Source: Blautia luti
GTDB lineage: Bacteria; Bacillota; Clostridia; Lachnospirales; Lachnospiraceae
Direction of reading: 5' to 3'
NCBI RefSeq assembly: GCF_013304735.1
Contig: NZ_JAAITI010000002.1
Coordinates: 1-64,000, forward strand
Length of the DNA: 64,000 nucleotides
The translations under genes were made by a program, and so were the position numbers. Positions 38,444-48,766 of the stretch are shown here, piece after piece. The stretch's first letter is position 1. The number at the start of each line of letters is the position of its first letter. A model generated the notes under the pieces. It saw only the letters and a list, made by a program, of their open reading frames with translations. It did not search any database and had not been told where the DNA came from.

Positions 38444-40018
38444 TTATAACAGTGGCGCAAAAACTCTCAGCACATTCTGGATGGCACGTACTATAATATT
38501 TCTCTTCTTGCAGAATTCCAGATCAATGGCATTACAGTACTCCAGTGTTTCCAGAAAATCATCCCGGATGTCCAGAATCACATCGTTCTTATACATCCAG
38601 ACACCGTCTTCAAAATGCAGATAAAGACTCCGGTAGTCCAGGTTGATAGTTCCCACAACACCTACCTTATCATCGCAGACAAACGACTTGGCATGCAGAA
38701 ATCCCGGCTGGTATTCGTAGATCTTTACTCCTGCCTCAAGAAGCTGTTTATAGTAGGACTGGGTCAGAAGAAATACCATTTTTTTGTCCGGAATTCCAGG
38801 CGTCATGATCCGGACATCCACACCGCTTTTTGCCGCAAGGCAGAGCGCCGTCATCATCTCATTATCAATGATCAGATATGGCGTGCAGATATAAACATAG
38901 TTTTTGGCACGGTTGATAATATTAAGGTAAACATTTTCGCCTACAACCTCATCATCCAGAGGGGAATCACAGAATGGCTGGACATAACCACTGCCCGTAA
39001 ACTCGTCTGGATGCCATCTGTGTGGAACATAATTTCCGAAATCAGAGGAAGTATCCGTTCTGGTAACAATTCCCCACATATACAGGAACATGGCCGTCAT
39101 ATTCCAGACACCTTCGCCCTTCAGCATAACTGCAGTATCTTTCCAGTGGCCAAAACGGTTCCGCTGGTTGATATATTCATCTGCCAGGTTGATGCCGCCG
39201 GTAAAACCGGTCCAGCCATCGATCACACAGATCTTACGGTGGTCACGGTTATTCTGGATAATATTCAGGATCGGGCGGAACTTGTTAAAGACTTCGCATT
39301 TGATCCCACGCCGGCGCATTTCCTGATCATATTTGTATGGCAATGTGGTAAGGCAGCCAAAACCATCATAGATCAGGCGGACATCCACACCTTCTTTTGC
39401 CTTTTTTTCCAGGATATTGAGGATTGTCTGCCACATTACTCCGTCATTGATAATGAAGTATTCAATAAAAATATAATGTTTCGCCTGTTCCAGCTCATGC
39501 ACCAGAACCGGAAACATATCATCTCCTACCTGAAAATACTCTGCGGTTGTATTCTCATGGACCGGATATCTGGAATACTGCCAGATATAATCCGACTGGA
39601 TCCTCATGGAACGGTCATCTTCATTCAGATGTTTTCTGGTGCATTCCGATCCTTCCAGATATTCCGCGGTCTCGTCGATCAGATTCTGATAGTGCTGTTC
39701 CATTACAGTACCGATCCTGGATTTACCGAACAGAAGGTACAGGGAAACACCAAATACCGGAAAAATAAGGATCAGCATCGTCCAGGCAAGCTTATAAGAT
39801 GGATTGATCTTCTTGTTTACGATCCACAGAACGACCAGAAATCCTACAACCTGCATTCCGATCGTCACCCATCTGGAATACTCCATAAGCCGGAAAAGAG
39901 CGATCAACAGCCATGACAACTGTACTACCAGAGCCAGAGCTACATAAAAAATTCGATTAAATAATAACTTCAGGAGCGATCGCAATGGTTTGATAATTAG
40001 TTTGATAATCAAATTCAT
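38444..40018 (-). CDS. cls: Cardiolipin synthase
   Basis: 524 aa. Two N-terminal membrane helices, then two phospholipase D (HKD) repeats: DHRKICVIDGWTGFTGGIN and LHAKSFVCDDKVGVVGTIN. Joins two phosphatidylglycerols into cardiolipin in the membrane. The length and two helices match the bacterial ClsA type. Stands alone between miaB and rpsU. Confidence 0.95.
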   Translation of the reverse strand: MNLIIKLIIKPLRSLLKLLFNRIFYVALALVVQLSWLLIALFRLMEYSRWVTIGMQVVGFLVVLWIVNKKINPSYKLAWTMLILIFPVFGVSLYLLFGKSRIGTVMEQHYQNLIDETAEYLEGSECTRKHLNEDDRSMRIQSDYIWQYSRYPVHENTTAEYFQVGDDMFPVLVHELEQAKHYIFIEYFIINDGVMWQTILNILEKKAKEGVDVRLIYDGFGCLTTLPYKYDQEMRRRGIKCEVFNKFRPILNIIQNNRDHRKICVIDGWTGFTGGINLADEYINQRNRFGHWKDTAVMLKGEGVWNMTAMFLYMWGIVTRTDTSSDFGNYVPHRWHPDEFTGSGYVQPFCDSPLDDEVVGENVYLNIINRAKNYVYICTPYLIIDNEMMTALCLAAKSGVDVRIMTPGIPDKKMVFLLTQSYYKQLLEAGVKIYEYQPGFLHAKSFVCDDKVGVVGTINLDYRSLYLHFEDGVWMYKNDVILDIRDDFLETLEYCNAIDLEFCKKRNIIVRAIQNVLRVFAPLL

Positions 40019-40061
40019 ACTTTTTTCCTTTTGTCAAACGGTCTTGCGTCTCTTTTTAATT

Positions 40062-40093
40062 AAAAATCCCTGACCATACAGCCAGGGATTTTT
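40062..40093 (-). terminator. Terminator of rpsU
   Basis: AAAAATCCCTG and CAGGGATTTTT pair around a 10-nt loop with A and T runs on either side; eight bases past the rpsU stop. Confidence 0.93.
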
Positions 40094-40101
40094 GCGCACA
40101 A

Positions 40102-40278
40102 TTAATTATATTTACGTTTTCTTGCGGCTTCAGATTTTTTCTTACGACGAACGCTTGGCTTCTCGTAATGCTCTCTCTTACGGATTTCCTGCTGGATTCC
40201 CGCTTTAGCACAGCTTCTCTTGAATCTGCGAAGAGCGCTATCTAAAGTCTCGTTCTCTTTTACGATAACGTTTGACAT
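40102..40278 (-). CDS. rpsU: 30S ribosomal protein S21
   Basis: 58 aa, start ATG at 40278 (AGGTGTG and upstream GGAGGGAGG). [21 protein letters not shown] is the S21 signature, followed by a strongly basic tail ending RKRKYN. Part of the small ribosomal subunit near the anti-Shine-Dalgarno region. Monocistronic with its own terminator. Confidence 0.97.
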   Translation of the reverse strand: MSNVIVKENETLDSALRRFKRSCAKAGIQQEIRKREHYEKPSVRRKKKSEAARKRKYN

Positions 40279-40443
40279 AGACTCACACCTAACCTCCCTC
40301 CAGTTGTAGATTGTGCTAAAATACAACTGTCTGGGTATTTTTCTTGCACGAGTGTTATTATATAGCATAACATGTGGTTTCGTCAACATCTTTTTCGATT
40401 TTTATGAAAAAAATGTCAAAATTGTAAATCACACACAACGTTA

Positions 40444-43086
40444 TTATTTTGTGAGCTGTTTCTCAAGGATTCCTGCTGCTGCGTCCATAGCTTCCTGGGC
40501 TTTCTCCGGATTTTTTCCGCCGGCCTGTGCTATGTTCGGACGTCCGCCGCCGCCACCGCCAACGATCGCTGCTACTGCCTTGATCAGATTTCCTGCATGA
40601 GCGCCTGCTTTCTGAGCTGCATCAGTTGCCATTGCAAGGAGATTTACCTTGCCGCCGTTTACTGCTGCAAGAAGGACAACACCCTCACCAAGCTGCTCTT
40701 TCAGTTTATCACCGAGATCTCTGAGACCGTTCATGTCAACGCCCTCAACTTTGGCTGCAAGGAGTTTCACGCCGTTTACTTCAACGACTTTATCCATAAC
40801 ATCGCCAAGTGCACTCTGGGCAGCTTTGCTCTTGAGAGATTCATTCTCACTCTGAAGAGCCTTTACCTCAGCCTGAAGATGGCCGATCTTCTCTACAACT
40901 TCCGTTGTGTTTGCTTTTAATGCTTTTGCTGCCTCGTGAAGAAGCTCTTCCTGTTTTCTGTAGTACTCGATTACGGCTTTACCGGTAAGTGCCTCGATAC
41001 GGCGTACACCAGCTGCGATACCGGATTCGGACACGATCTTAAAGAGCATGATGGAGCTTGTATTCTTTACATGAGTACCACCACAGAGCTCTTTGGAAAA
41101 GTCTCCCATGGATACTACACGTACCTTCTGGTCATATTTCTCACCAAAAAGAGCCATTGCTCCGGATTTCTTGGCTTCTTCCACATCCATGACATCTGTA
41201 TGAACATCAAGCCCTGCCTGGATCTCTTTGTTTACAAGCTCTTCTGTTGCCTGGAGTTCTTCTGCTGTCATAGCCTGAAAATGAGCAAAGTCAAAACGAA
41301 GTCTGTCCGGAGTTACCAGAGAACCCTTCTGCTCTACGTGGGAACCAAGAACGGTCTTCAGTGCTTTCTGAAGAAGATGTGTTGCACTGTGGTTTTTTTC
41401 GGTATCTTTTCTTGCTTCTTCGTTTACCTTCAGGGATACTGTCTCACCTGAGGAAATCATACCTGATTCCATATGTCCTACGTGGCCGAATTTACCGCCG
41501 CGGAGTTTGATGGTGTCCTCAACAACAAATTTACCGTTTGCAGTCTCGATCACACCGTTATCACCTTCCTGTCCACCCATTGTTGCATAGAAAGGAGTCT
41601 GCTCTACAAATACGGTACCCTTCTGTCCCTCTGTGAGAGAATCTACGATCTCTGTTTCTGTGGTAAGGACAGTAACCTTGGAATCAAAGGTAAGATGATC
41701 GTAGCCGACGAATTCTGTTGTTACGTTTACATCAATATCATCGTATACGGTTGCGTCTGCACCCATATAGTTGGTTACTTCACGGGCAGTACGTGCCTTG
41801 ACTCTCTGTTCCTCCATTGCTTTCTGGAAGCCTTCCTCGTCAATGCCGTAGCCTTTTTCCTCAAGGATCTCTTTTGTAAGGTCAAGAGGGAATCCGTACG
41901 TATCATAAAGCTTGAATGCGTTGTCACCGGAAAGAGTCTTTTCACCTGCTTTTTTCATATCCTCTTCCATGTCGGAAAGGATACGAAGTCCCTGATCAAT
42001 GGTCTTGTTGAACTGATTCTCCTCATTTGTCAGTACACGGAAGATGAACTCTTTCTTCTCCTCAAGTTCCGGATATCCGGCTTTGGAGCTCTCGATTACC
42101 TGTGCACTTAATTTTGCAAGGAAAGTTCCCTCGATGCCAAGAAGACGTCCGTGACGTGCCGCACGGCGGATCAGGCGGCGGAGAACGTATCCACGTCCCT
42201 CATTTGTCGGCATGATTCCATCGGAAATCATAAATGTTGCGGAACGAATATGGTCTGTGATCAGACGGATGGAAACATCGTCTGCATAATTTTTCTCATA
42301 TTCTTTATGTGCGATTTCACATACAAGATTACGAAGTGCACAGATTGTATCTACATCAAAAATAGAATCTACATCCTGAACAACGACAGCAAGTCGCTCA
42401 AGACCCATACCAGTATCGATGTTTTTCTGTTTCAGTGTTGTATAGTTTCCGTTTCCATCATTCTCGAACTGTGTGAAAACGTTGTTCCATACTTCCATGT
42501 AACGGTCGCAGTCACAACCTACGGTACATCCTGGTTTTCCACAGCCGTATTTCTCACCACGGTCATAGTAGATCTCAGAACATGGACCGCATGGACCTGC
42601 GCCGTGCTCCCAGAAGTTGTCCTCTTTTCCGAAACGGAAAATACGTTCAGACGGAATCCCTACTTCTTTGTTCCAGATATCGAAGGCTTCATCATCATCC
42701 AGGTAAATGGATGGGTAGAGACGGTCTGCATCAAGCCCTACAACCTCAGTAAGAAACTCCCAGGACCAGTGGATGGCTTCTTTCTTGAAGTAATCACCAA
42801 AAGAGAAGTTACCAAGCATTTCAAAGAAAGTACCGTGACGTGCGGTTTTACCTACATTTTCGATATCTCCGGTACGGATACATTTCTGGCAGGTTGTCAC
42901 TCTTGTTCTTGGCGGCTTCTCAGCACCTGTAAAATATGGTTTCAGCGGAGCCATACCTGCATTGATCAGCAGAAGACTCTTATCTCCCTGAGGAACCAGG
43001 GAAAAGCTTTTCATTACAAGATGGCCCTTGCTCTCCATAAAGTCAAGGAACATCTTACGAAGTTCGTTCACTCCGTATTTTTTCAT
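40444..43086 (-). CDS. alaS: Alanine--tRNA ligase
   Basis: 880 aa, full length. N-terminal class II catalytic domain (LRKMFLDFMESKGH, NAGMAPLKPYF, TARHGTFFEMLGNFSFGDYF), editing domain with zinc site HSATH and CGGTH, and C-terminal oligomerisation domain with a glycine run (GGGGGGRPN). Charges tRNA-Ala. Lies 86 bp downstream of tyrS on the same strand with a stem-loop between; no T-box leader of its own is seen. Confidence 0.97.
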   Translation of the reverse strand: MKKYGVNELRKMFLDFMESKGHLVMKSFSLVPQGDKSLLLINAGMAPLKPYFTGAEKPPRTRVTTCQKCIRTGDIENVGKTARHGTFFEMLGNFSFGDYFKKEAIHWSWEFLTEVVGLDADRLYPSIYLDDDEAFDIWNKEVGIPSERIFRFGKEDNFWEHGAGPCGPCSEIYYDRGEKYGCGKPGCTVGCDCDRYMEVWNNVFTQFENDGNGNYTTLKQKNIDTGMGLERLAVVVQDVDSIFDVDTICALRNLVCEIAHKEYEKNYADDVSIRLITDHIRSATFMISDGIMPTNEGRGYVLRRLIRRAARHGRLLGIEGTFLAKLSAQVIESSKAGYPELEEKKEFIFRVLTNEENQFNKTIDQGLRILSDMEEDMKKAGEKTLSGDNAFKLYDTYGFPLDLTKEILEEKGYGIDEEGFQKAMEEQRVKARTAREVTNYMGADATVYDDIDVNVTTEFVGYDHLTFDSKVTVLTTETEIVDSLTEGQKGTVFVEQTPFYATMGGQEGDNGVIETANGKFVVEDTIKLRGGKFGHVGHMESGMISSGETVSLKVNEEARKDTEKNHSATHLLQKALKTVLGSHVEQKGSLVTPDRLRFDFAHFQAMTAEELQATEELVNKEIQAGLDVHTDVMDVEEAKKSGAMALFGEKYDQKVRVVSMGDFSKELCGGTHVKNTSSIMLFKIVSESGIAAGVRRIEALTGKAVIEYYRKQEELLHEAAKALKANTTEVVEKIGHLQAEVKALQSENESLKSKAAQSALGDVMDKVVEVNGVKLLAAKVEGVDMNGLRDLGDKLKEQLGEGVVLLAAVNGGKVNLLAMATDAAQKAGAHAGNLIKAVAAIVGGGGGGRPNIAQAGGKNPEKAQEAMDAAAGILEKQLTK

Positions 43087-43121
43087 GTTGTTATCCTCCT
43101 TGTGTCAACCCTACCTGTCAG

Positions 43122-43156
43122 CATTTCCGGAATGCCGTAGCTTTATCCCGGAAATG
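43122..43156. terminator. Stem-loop between tyrS and alaS
   Basis: CATTTCCGG and CCGGAAATG pair around a 17-nt loop just past the tyrS stop. No T run, so it could be a weak terminator or processing site; tyrS and alaS might be partly co-transcribed. Confidence 0.5.
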
Positions 43157-43172
43157 TCACAGATATGGGAAA

Positions 43173-44399
43173 TTATTTTACACAGATCTTTTTGAATTTC
43201 TTTTTGCCTCGCTTGAGAACGATTCCGTCTCCTGCAAAAGCATCTTTCTCAACAGTATGATAGATATCTGTGATCTTATCACCATCGATGGATACACCAC
43301 CCTGCTGGATCGCACGGCGTCCCTCGGAACGGCTTGGTACCAGTTCTGCTTTTACAAGAAGTGTGATCAGATCGATCTTTCCTTCCTCGTCAAAATCCTC
43401 TTCTGCAAGCTCGGTTGTTGGCATATGAGAAGTGTCTGCACCTGAGAACAGTGCGCGGGCACCTTCCTGTGCTTTCTTAGCTTCTTCCTCGCCGTGTACA
43501 AGTTCTGTCAGCTGGTATGCAAGGATCTCTTTAGCCTTATTCAGCTCGCTGCCTTCCCATTTTGCCATCTCGTCGATCTCTTCAAGCGGAAGGAAGGTAA
43601 GAAGACGCATACATTTGATAACGTCTGCATCATCCACATTTCTCCAGTACTGGTAGAAATCAAACGGGGATGTCTTGTTCGGATCAAGCCATACAGCTCC
43701 GGACTGTGTCTTGCCCATCTTTTTGCCTTCAGAGTTGAGAAGCAGTGTGATAGTCATGGCATAGGCATCCTTGCCAAGTTTACGGCGGATCAGCTCGGTT
43801 CCGCCAAGCATGTTGCTCCACTGGTCATCACCACCGAACTGCATGTTGCAGCCGTATTTCTGGTACAACATGTAGAAGTCATAGCTCTGCATGATCATGT
43901 AGTTGAATTCCAGGAAGCTTAAGCCTCTCTCCATACGCTGTTTGTAGCACTCTGCTGTCAGCATACGGTTTACGGAAAAGTGAGCACCTACCTCACGGAG
44001 AAGCTCTACATAGTTAAGGTTCATAAGCCAGTCTGCGTTGTTTACCATAAGAGCTTTTCCATCGGAGAAATCGATGAAACGGCTCATCTGCTGCTTAAAG
44101 CAGTCAATATTATGCTGGATGGTCTCCTTGGTCAGCATCTGACGCATATCGGTTCTTCCGGAAGGGTCACCGATCATTCCTGTTCCGCCGCCAAGAAGGG
44201 CGATCGGACGGTTTCCTGCCATCTGCAGTCTCTTCATCAGGCAAAGAGCCATGAAGTGACCTACGTGAAGGCTGTCTGCTGTGGGGTCAAAGCCGATATA
44301 AAATGTGGCTTTACCATTGTTTACCATCTCTTTGATCTCATCTTCGTCTGTAACCTGCGCGATCAGGCCACGTGCTTTCAGTTCTTCCCAAACTGTCAT
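43173..44399 (-). CDS. tyrS: Tyrosine--tRNA ligase
   Basis: 408 aa from the ATG at 44399 (AGGAGG seven bases upstream); the longer frame runs into the T-box terminator and is not used. Class I motifs [10 protein letters not shown] (HIGH) and KKMGKTQSG (KMSKS form), with tyrosine-site [11 protein letters not shown] and [11 protein letters not shown]. The C-terminal S4-like domain ([16 protein letters not shown]) ends the protein. Expression is set by the tyrosine T-box leader just upstream. Confidence 0.97.
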   Translation of the reverse strand: MTVWEELKARGLIAQVTDEDEIKEMVNNGKATFYIGFDPTADSLHVGHFMALCLMKRLQMAGNRPIALLGGGTGMIGDPSGRTDMRQMLTKETIQHNIDCFKQQMSRFIDFSDGKALMVNNADWLMNLNYVELLREVGAHFSVNRMLTAECYKQRMERGLSFLEFNYMIMQSYDFYMLYQKYGCNMQFGGDDQWSNMLGGTELIRRKLGKDAYAMTITLLLNSEGKKMGKTQSGAVWLDPNKTSPFDFYQYWRNVDDADVIKCMRLLTFLPLEEIDEMAKWEGSELNKAKEILAYQLTELVHGEEEAKKAQEGARALFSGADTSHMPTTELAEEDFDEEGKIDLITLLVKAELVPSRSEGRRAIQQGGVSIDGDKITDIYHTVEKDAFAGDGIVLKRGKKKFKKICVK

Positions 44400-44424
44400 T
44401 GTTCTTTCCTCCTGTATAGTCATA

Positions 44425-44772
44425 TAAAAAATGCCCGGTTCCTGTCCGTTTAGGACGAGAACCGGGTCCCGCGTTACCACCTAAATTTACAGAAAACTCG
44501 CATTTCCTGCCTCATAAAGTGAATCTATATCCTCTTATATCCAATATAATACGATATAAAATCACTTCAGCACAATAACGGGTGCTATTCCGTCGCAGCC
44601 TATCTATAATACGTTGTTATTATAAAATTTATTATTTACAGTATTAAGTCCCGATTCGGTGCGCAGCTCCGGGATGTATTCACAGAAGTTCCACCCTGCG
44701 CCTCTCACCTGCCGGCTGCTCTCTGTGGGCTTTCCTTAAGTTACTTCTTCCCTTCCATGCCTTTTACTATAC
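44425..44772 (-). promoter_or_regulatory. T-box leader of tyrS (specifier UAC, Tyr)
   Basis: The minus strand carries the T-box AGGTGGTAACGCGG (44469-44482) followed by the terminator ACCCGGTTCTCG.../CGAGAACCGGGC-like stem (44433-44466) and a T run. Stem I lies upstream with an AGAGAG-rich distal part; in its 3' side GTGAATACATC holds TAC at 44676-44678, the tyrosine specifier, followed by A as usual. Uncharged tRNA-Tyr pairing favours the antiterminator and allows tyrS transcription. Confidence 0.93.
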
Positions 44773-44779
44773 TATATGA

Positions 44780-44808
44780 AGTATACAAACTGCTTTTTTG
44801 TTTGTCAA
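44780..44808 (-). promoter_or_regulatory. tyrS promoter
   Basis: TTGACA (44808-44803), 17-bp spacer, TATACT (44785-44780) on the minus strand, just ahead of the T-box leader. Confidence 0.88.
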
Positions 44809-44893
44809 GAAATTTTGATATTGCTTTGACAACTTAAAGTGGCAGAATATCCCTGTCCCATTTCGTCCGGAACCGTTGGAATTCTCATTACAG

Positions 44894-45373
44894 TTATCCG
44901 TTTAAACCTTCATCCACGTAAAGCTCATCACCGTCTGCTGCAGACGTGGCAAGCTGGTCACAACGCTCATTTAAGGGATTATCCGCATGCCCCTTAACCC
45001 AGTGGAAGCTTACCTGATGCTGTTCTTTAGCTTTTAGAAGGCGTTTCCAGAGATCTACATTTTTCACATTTTCATTCTTACCACGTTTCCATTTTTTTTT
45101 CAGCCAGGAATCGATCCAGTGCTGATTGAAGGCATCTACCAGATATTTGGAATCGGAATACAGATCCACCTGGCAGGGACGGTTCAGTGCTTCCAGCGCC
45201 ACGATAGCTGCCATCAGCTCCATCCGGTTGTTTGTGGTTTTCATGTAGCCTCTGGACAGTTCACGTTCATGTAACTGGCCTTTGGTATCAATATACTGAA
45301 GAACTGCTCCGTAACCGCCTGGGCCGTCTGGATTTCCGCGTGCTGCGCCGTCGGTATAGATTTTTACCTGCAT
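44894..45373 (-). CDS. rnhA: Ribonuclease HI
   Basis: 159 aa. Cuts RNA in RNA-DNA hybrids. The acidic quartet is visible: D in IYTDGA, E in NRMELMAAI, D in LYSDSKYL, and D in NERCDQLA; the basic handle WLKKKWKRGKNENVKN and the catalytic His in HWVKGHADNPLNE are also present. Between tyrS and the MutS-family gene. Confidence 0.96.
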   Translation of the reverse strand: MQVKIYTDGAARGNPDGPGGYGAVLQYIDTKGQLHERELSRGYMKTTNNRMELMAAIVALEALNRPCQVDLYSDSKYLVDAFNQHWIDSWLKKKWKRGKNENVKNVDLWKRLLKAKEQHQVSFHWVKGHADNPLNERCDQLATSAADGDELYVDEGLNG

Positions 45374-45458
45374 ATTTGACTCTCCTTGGATTTCAAGTTA
45401 AATGTTTAAATAAAAGTGTTTATATAAAATTTATATTTTACAGTTACGCTGCTCTTGA

Positions 45459-47195
45459 TTATACCTGCTCTTTTCTTTCGGCGCAAGAAATTTTTGCCCA
45501 TATGCCGGTGCGTTCAAATTCAGCTGCCGCATTTCCGGCATTTTTCACAAGCTCCTGATCATATCCCAGCATATCCAGAAGACGGATGGCATTTCGTGTA
45601 GTTGCTCTTCCAGGCTTGAGAAGATAATTGAACACCACTTCCTGTTCCCGGACTTCCTCTTCAAAATGATAATTTGTATAAATTTCATCCAGAATATAAG
45701 AAAGCTCAATATCATGAGTCGCCGCAAAAGGCAGTATCCAGTTTCCCCGAAGAGAATTTAAGATCTGCGAGGAAGCCGCGATCCGCTCAATGGTGTTTGT
45801 ACCCCGGAGAACCTCATCGATCACACAGAGCAGAGGTTCTTTTTTCCTGCTTTCATCCAGGATCCGTTTCAGAGACCGGATTTCTACAATGAAATAACTT
45901 TCTCCGCTGCTGATATCGTCCCGCAGCGCCATGGAAGTCATTACTTTCAGAAACGGTGTCTGACAGGATGTGGCTGTACAGGTGTGGATGGTCTGTGCAA
46001 GAATACTGTTGATCGCCACATTTTTCAGAAATGTGGATTTGCCGGAAGCATTGGAGCCGGTAACCAGGGTGCCTCCTGTTGCAGTGATACTGTTTGCCAC
46101 CGGATTTCTGATCAGAGGATGATAGAGATCTTCTATTTTAAGCTGGATCGCAATATCAGATTCCTCTGACCAGGGCATAAACACGGGTATGCTCCAAAGT
46201 GACAGTGTCCGGCGAAAAGAAGCTATGGAAACCAGCGCGTCCAGTTCCCCGATATTATCGATCAGCAACATGATCGTATCTGCTTTGTCTTTGATTTCTT
46301 TTAATAGGGAATTGTATGCCAGAATGTCCACATGAAATACCATCCGCACATAACTCATCAGCAGCTGAAAAGGATCTCCGGAATCTGCATTTTTGCCGGT
46401 GATCAGAAAGGCTTTTTTCCGGAAACGGCGGAATTCTTTTTTTCCTTCCGCGATCGCTTCCATCTGTTTTTGGGCTTCAGGATATTTCACGATCTGCATC
46501 TGATCTGCCGCTTCCAGCATTTTCAGAAGATGGTTAAAGCAGTCCATATAAGCTTCTATGACCTGCTGCCCTGCACTGGCATAATAGATTGCGATATTGG
46601 CGATCATCAGACACATGAACACCAGAAATCCCATCATCGGATACATTGGAAGCAGCACAAAAATACTAACAAGAAGCGCCACCAGCATCAGAATATGGAT
46701 TTTTATATTGATCACAGGTGCATCATTGAGGGCAAGCACTGTGTCCGCCAGAGAGCCAAGCCTTGTCTTCCCGATGGAGGCCAGAATCAGCTGAAGATCT
46801 GTCCGTTCTTTTTCGTGGGTATCAAAAAAATGTATCAGTTTCTCACGTTCTTCCAGAATTTCTTCGTTAAAAACAGGCCTTCGGAGAATATTATAGAGAA
46901 TATCTTCCCCAGGTGAGGAAAACGTCTGATTGATCTGTATAAAGATCCGATCCATATCCAGATCGTTCCAGGTAATATCATCAATATAAAATTCCCCGTT
47001 TTCTTTTCTACGGAAATAATGGGAAATACGCTCCAGATCATCCGGGGAATATTCTCTTTCCGGAATTTTTCCGAAAATTCTTTTTATTCTGTTTTTCTGA
47101 GTTTTTTTCCACTTGTGATTGTTCCATGCCATCATGACAATAAACAACACAACAATTCCTACTGCCCACAGGATCACCTGTAAATAAGGGTTCAT
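45459..47195 (-). CDS. Membrane-anchored MutS-family ATPase
   Basis: 578 aa from the ATG at 47195 (AAGGAGATA upstream). One N-terminal membrane helix and two more in the middle (about residues 170-215) split the protein. The C-terminal part is a MutS domain V ATPase: Walker A TGSNASGKSTFLKNVA, TPFLKVMTSMALRDDISSGESYF (Q-loop and signature region), Walker B LCVIDEVLRGTNTIE, and ATHDIELSY. The central MutS lever/clamp segment is short, and the mismatch-binding domain is absent. Membrane MutS-like proteins are known but poorly understood; mismatch repair is unlikely. Next to rnhA and the SleB-like gene. Confidence 0.88.
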   Translation of the reverse strand: MNPYLQVILWAVGIVVLFIVMMAWNNHKWKKTQKNRIKRIFGKIPEREYSPDDLERISHYFRRKENGEFYIDDITWNDLDMDRIFIQINQTFSSPGEDILYNILRRPVFNEEILEEREKLIHFFDTHEKERTDLQLILASIGKTRLGSLADTVLALNDAPVINIKIHILMLVALLVSIFVLLPMYPMMGFLVFMCLMIANIAIYYASAGQQVIEAYMDCFNHLLKMLEAADQMQIVKYPEAQKQMEAIAEGKKEFRRFRKKAFLITGKNADSGDPFQLLMSYVRMVFHVDILAYNSLLKEIKDKADTIMLLIDNIGELDALVSIASFRRTLSLWSIPVFMPWSEESDIAIQLKIEDLYHPLIRNPVANSITATGGTLVTGSNASGKSTFLKNVAINSILAQTIHTCTATSCQTPFLKVMTSMALRDDISSGESYFIVEIRSLKRILDESRKKEPLLCVIDEVLRGTNTIERIAASSQILNSLRGNWILPFAATHDIELSYILDEIYTNYHFEEEVREQEVVFNYLLKPGRATTRNAIRLLDMLGYDQELVKNAGNAAAEFERTGIWAKISCAERKEQV

Positions 47196-47275
47196 GCTAT
47201 ATCTCCTTCCCGTTTTTAACTGAATCAGGGAAGTCTCCCTGCAAGGTTGCGTGCGTATATCCTCTTGATACAAAA

Positions 47276-47314
47276 AGTCCCCGTCAGCGGCTGAACTGTT
47301 GCTGACAGGGATAT
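47276..47314 (-). terminator. Terminator of the SleB-like gene
   Basis: On the minus strand TCCCTGTCAGC and GCTGACGGGGA pair with one mismatch and are followed by CTTTTT. It starts eight bases past the stop codon. Confidence 0.8.
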
Positions 47315-47321
47315 GGCTTTA

Positions 47322-48590
47322 TTATACCCAGTCTACAAAAAATGTGTGGTCTTTATAAACTTCGTATTCCACTTTGCTGAAAGTCAGTGGCTGTTTTTTA
47401 AATGCACTGTTCATCATAAAATACATATAATTAAAGTCTTTCTTTTTAAATCCGCTTAAGGTTCTCGCTTTTCCGGTTTTTACATAGTTGTTGAAAATAG
47501 TCATCGCTTCTCTGGCAGCCTGATATGCAAGTGTACGGTTCTCAAAAGTTCCTTTGAGCCGCTTCGCAAGTGCACCATCTCTTACAACAGAATACTGTGG
47601 TGTCGTACTGCTTCCAATGTTTTCGTAAATTACACCTCGAATTGTTGAAGGAAACTCTTTATCGGACTTAATTGTACGGTTCAGAACACAAAGTGCGACT
47701 GCTTCCATACCGATTTTTCCCTGATTTCCCGCCTCTGCTTCACAAAGTGCAGCCAGAAGAGCCTCATCCGTTGTTTTTCCGTTTGCAATTCCCGGATGGC
47801 TTTTATATTCCTTAACCATTGTATAATAACGGCTGTTTGTGGTGTCATAAACCTTAACATTTCCGTTACTTACATTCACATTTGGTTTACTGGTCTTTGC
47901 AGTTGCCACACCTGTTGCGGATATGGAATATGTAACACCATTTACTGACACGGTTGTGCTGACAGCCATGACTCCATTACTCTTAAAGTAATAAAGCTTA
48001 CCACTGATCCGATTCAGGCCGGTATACATATAACCGGTATCTGTATCAAAATAATACGTGATATTTTTGGAGGTATTCTTAAGCCAGCCTGTCGCCATCA
48101 CACCGGAATTACTGTAGAAATAACGTTTCTGCCCTTTACTGTTTTTCATCCAGCCAGTAGCCATAACGCCTTCACCGCTTGTGAAATAATACTTCTGGCC
48201 TTTGCTGTTCTTCATCCAGCCCCTGGTCAGTTTACCGGTCTTTGGATTGAAATATCGTTTATGCTTCTTGGAATCCGTCATCCAGCCAGTTACCATGGCT
48301 CCTTTTTTGCTTGTAAAATAATAGGTCTTTTTTCCAGATACACTAAGCCAACCCTTGACCTGAACACCGGTTGTTTTATTGAAATAATACTTATATTTTC
48401 CTAATGTCAGCCAGCCTTTCTGCTTACTTCCGTCACTTTTTATGTAGTAAGTTTTTCCTCCAATGGTTTTAAAACCGGCAGTTGCCGCCTGAACGTCCGT
48501 TGTGGAATTTGATAGAAACATACATCCTGTGAAAAGCAATGCAACCAGAATCAGACCTTTCAACCATTTTCTTGTTCTGAAATTCTTCAT
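47322..48590 (-). CDS. SleB/CwlJ-like cell wall hydrolase with wall-binding repeats
   Basis: 422 aa from ATG at 48590 (GGGGA upstream; an ATG four codons earlier is possible). Signal peptide to about VQAA. Then eight or nine choline-binding-like repeats of about 20 residues with GW and YYF cores (KGWLTLGKYKYYFN, TGWMKNSKGQKRYF), which bind wall teichoic acid or glycans. The C-terminal Hydrolase_2 domain (LLAALCEAEAGNQGKIGMEAVALCVLNRTI) is the SleB/CwlJ catalytic type. Likely a secreted peptidoglycan hydrolase in wall remodelling or germination. Driven by a consensus promoter at 48669-48697. Confidence 0.9.
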   Translation of the reverse strand: MKNFRTRKWLKGLILVALLFTGCMFLSNSTTDVQAATAGFKTIGGKTYYIKSDGSKQKGWLTLGKYKYYFNKTTGVQVKGWLSVSGKKTYYFTSKKGAMVTGWMTDSKKHKRYFNPKTGKLTRGWMKNSKGQKYYFTSGEGVMATGWMKNSKGQKRYFYSNSGVMATGWLKNTSKNITYYFDTDTGYMYTGLNRISGKLYYFKSNGVMAVSTTVSVNGVTYSISATGVATAKTSKPNVNVSNGNVKVYDTTNSRYYTMVKEYKSHPGIANGKTTDEALLAALCEAEAGNQGKIGMEAVALCVLNRTIKSDKEFPSTIRGVIYENIGSSTTPQYSVVRDGALAKRLKGTFENRTLAYQAAREAMTIFNNYVKTGKARTLSGFKKKDFNYMYFMMNSAFKKQPLTFSKVEYEVYKDHTFFVDWV

Positions 48591-48668
48591 AATTTTCCCC
48601 ATTTCCTTATAACTGATACAAATGTATCAACTCTGTTTCAAAAATTACAAAAATGTTACATCGCGTTT

Positions 48669-48697
48669 ATTATATCGTAACGAATAAATACTGTCAA
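48669..48697 (-). promoter_or_regulatory. Promoter of the SleB-like gene
   Basis: TTGACA (48697-48692), 17-bp spacer, TATAAT (48674-48669) on the minus strand. Confidence 0.87.
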
Positions 48698-48766
48698 CTT
48701 TTTTGTAACTGTGGACAGCTTCCGGCCATATGATGAACTGTAAACAAAATTCTGGAGGACTTATCG

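Noticed and set aside
43087-43172. Separate T-box for alaS
   Set aside because: The 86-bp gap is too short and has no T-box sequence.
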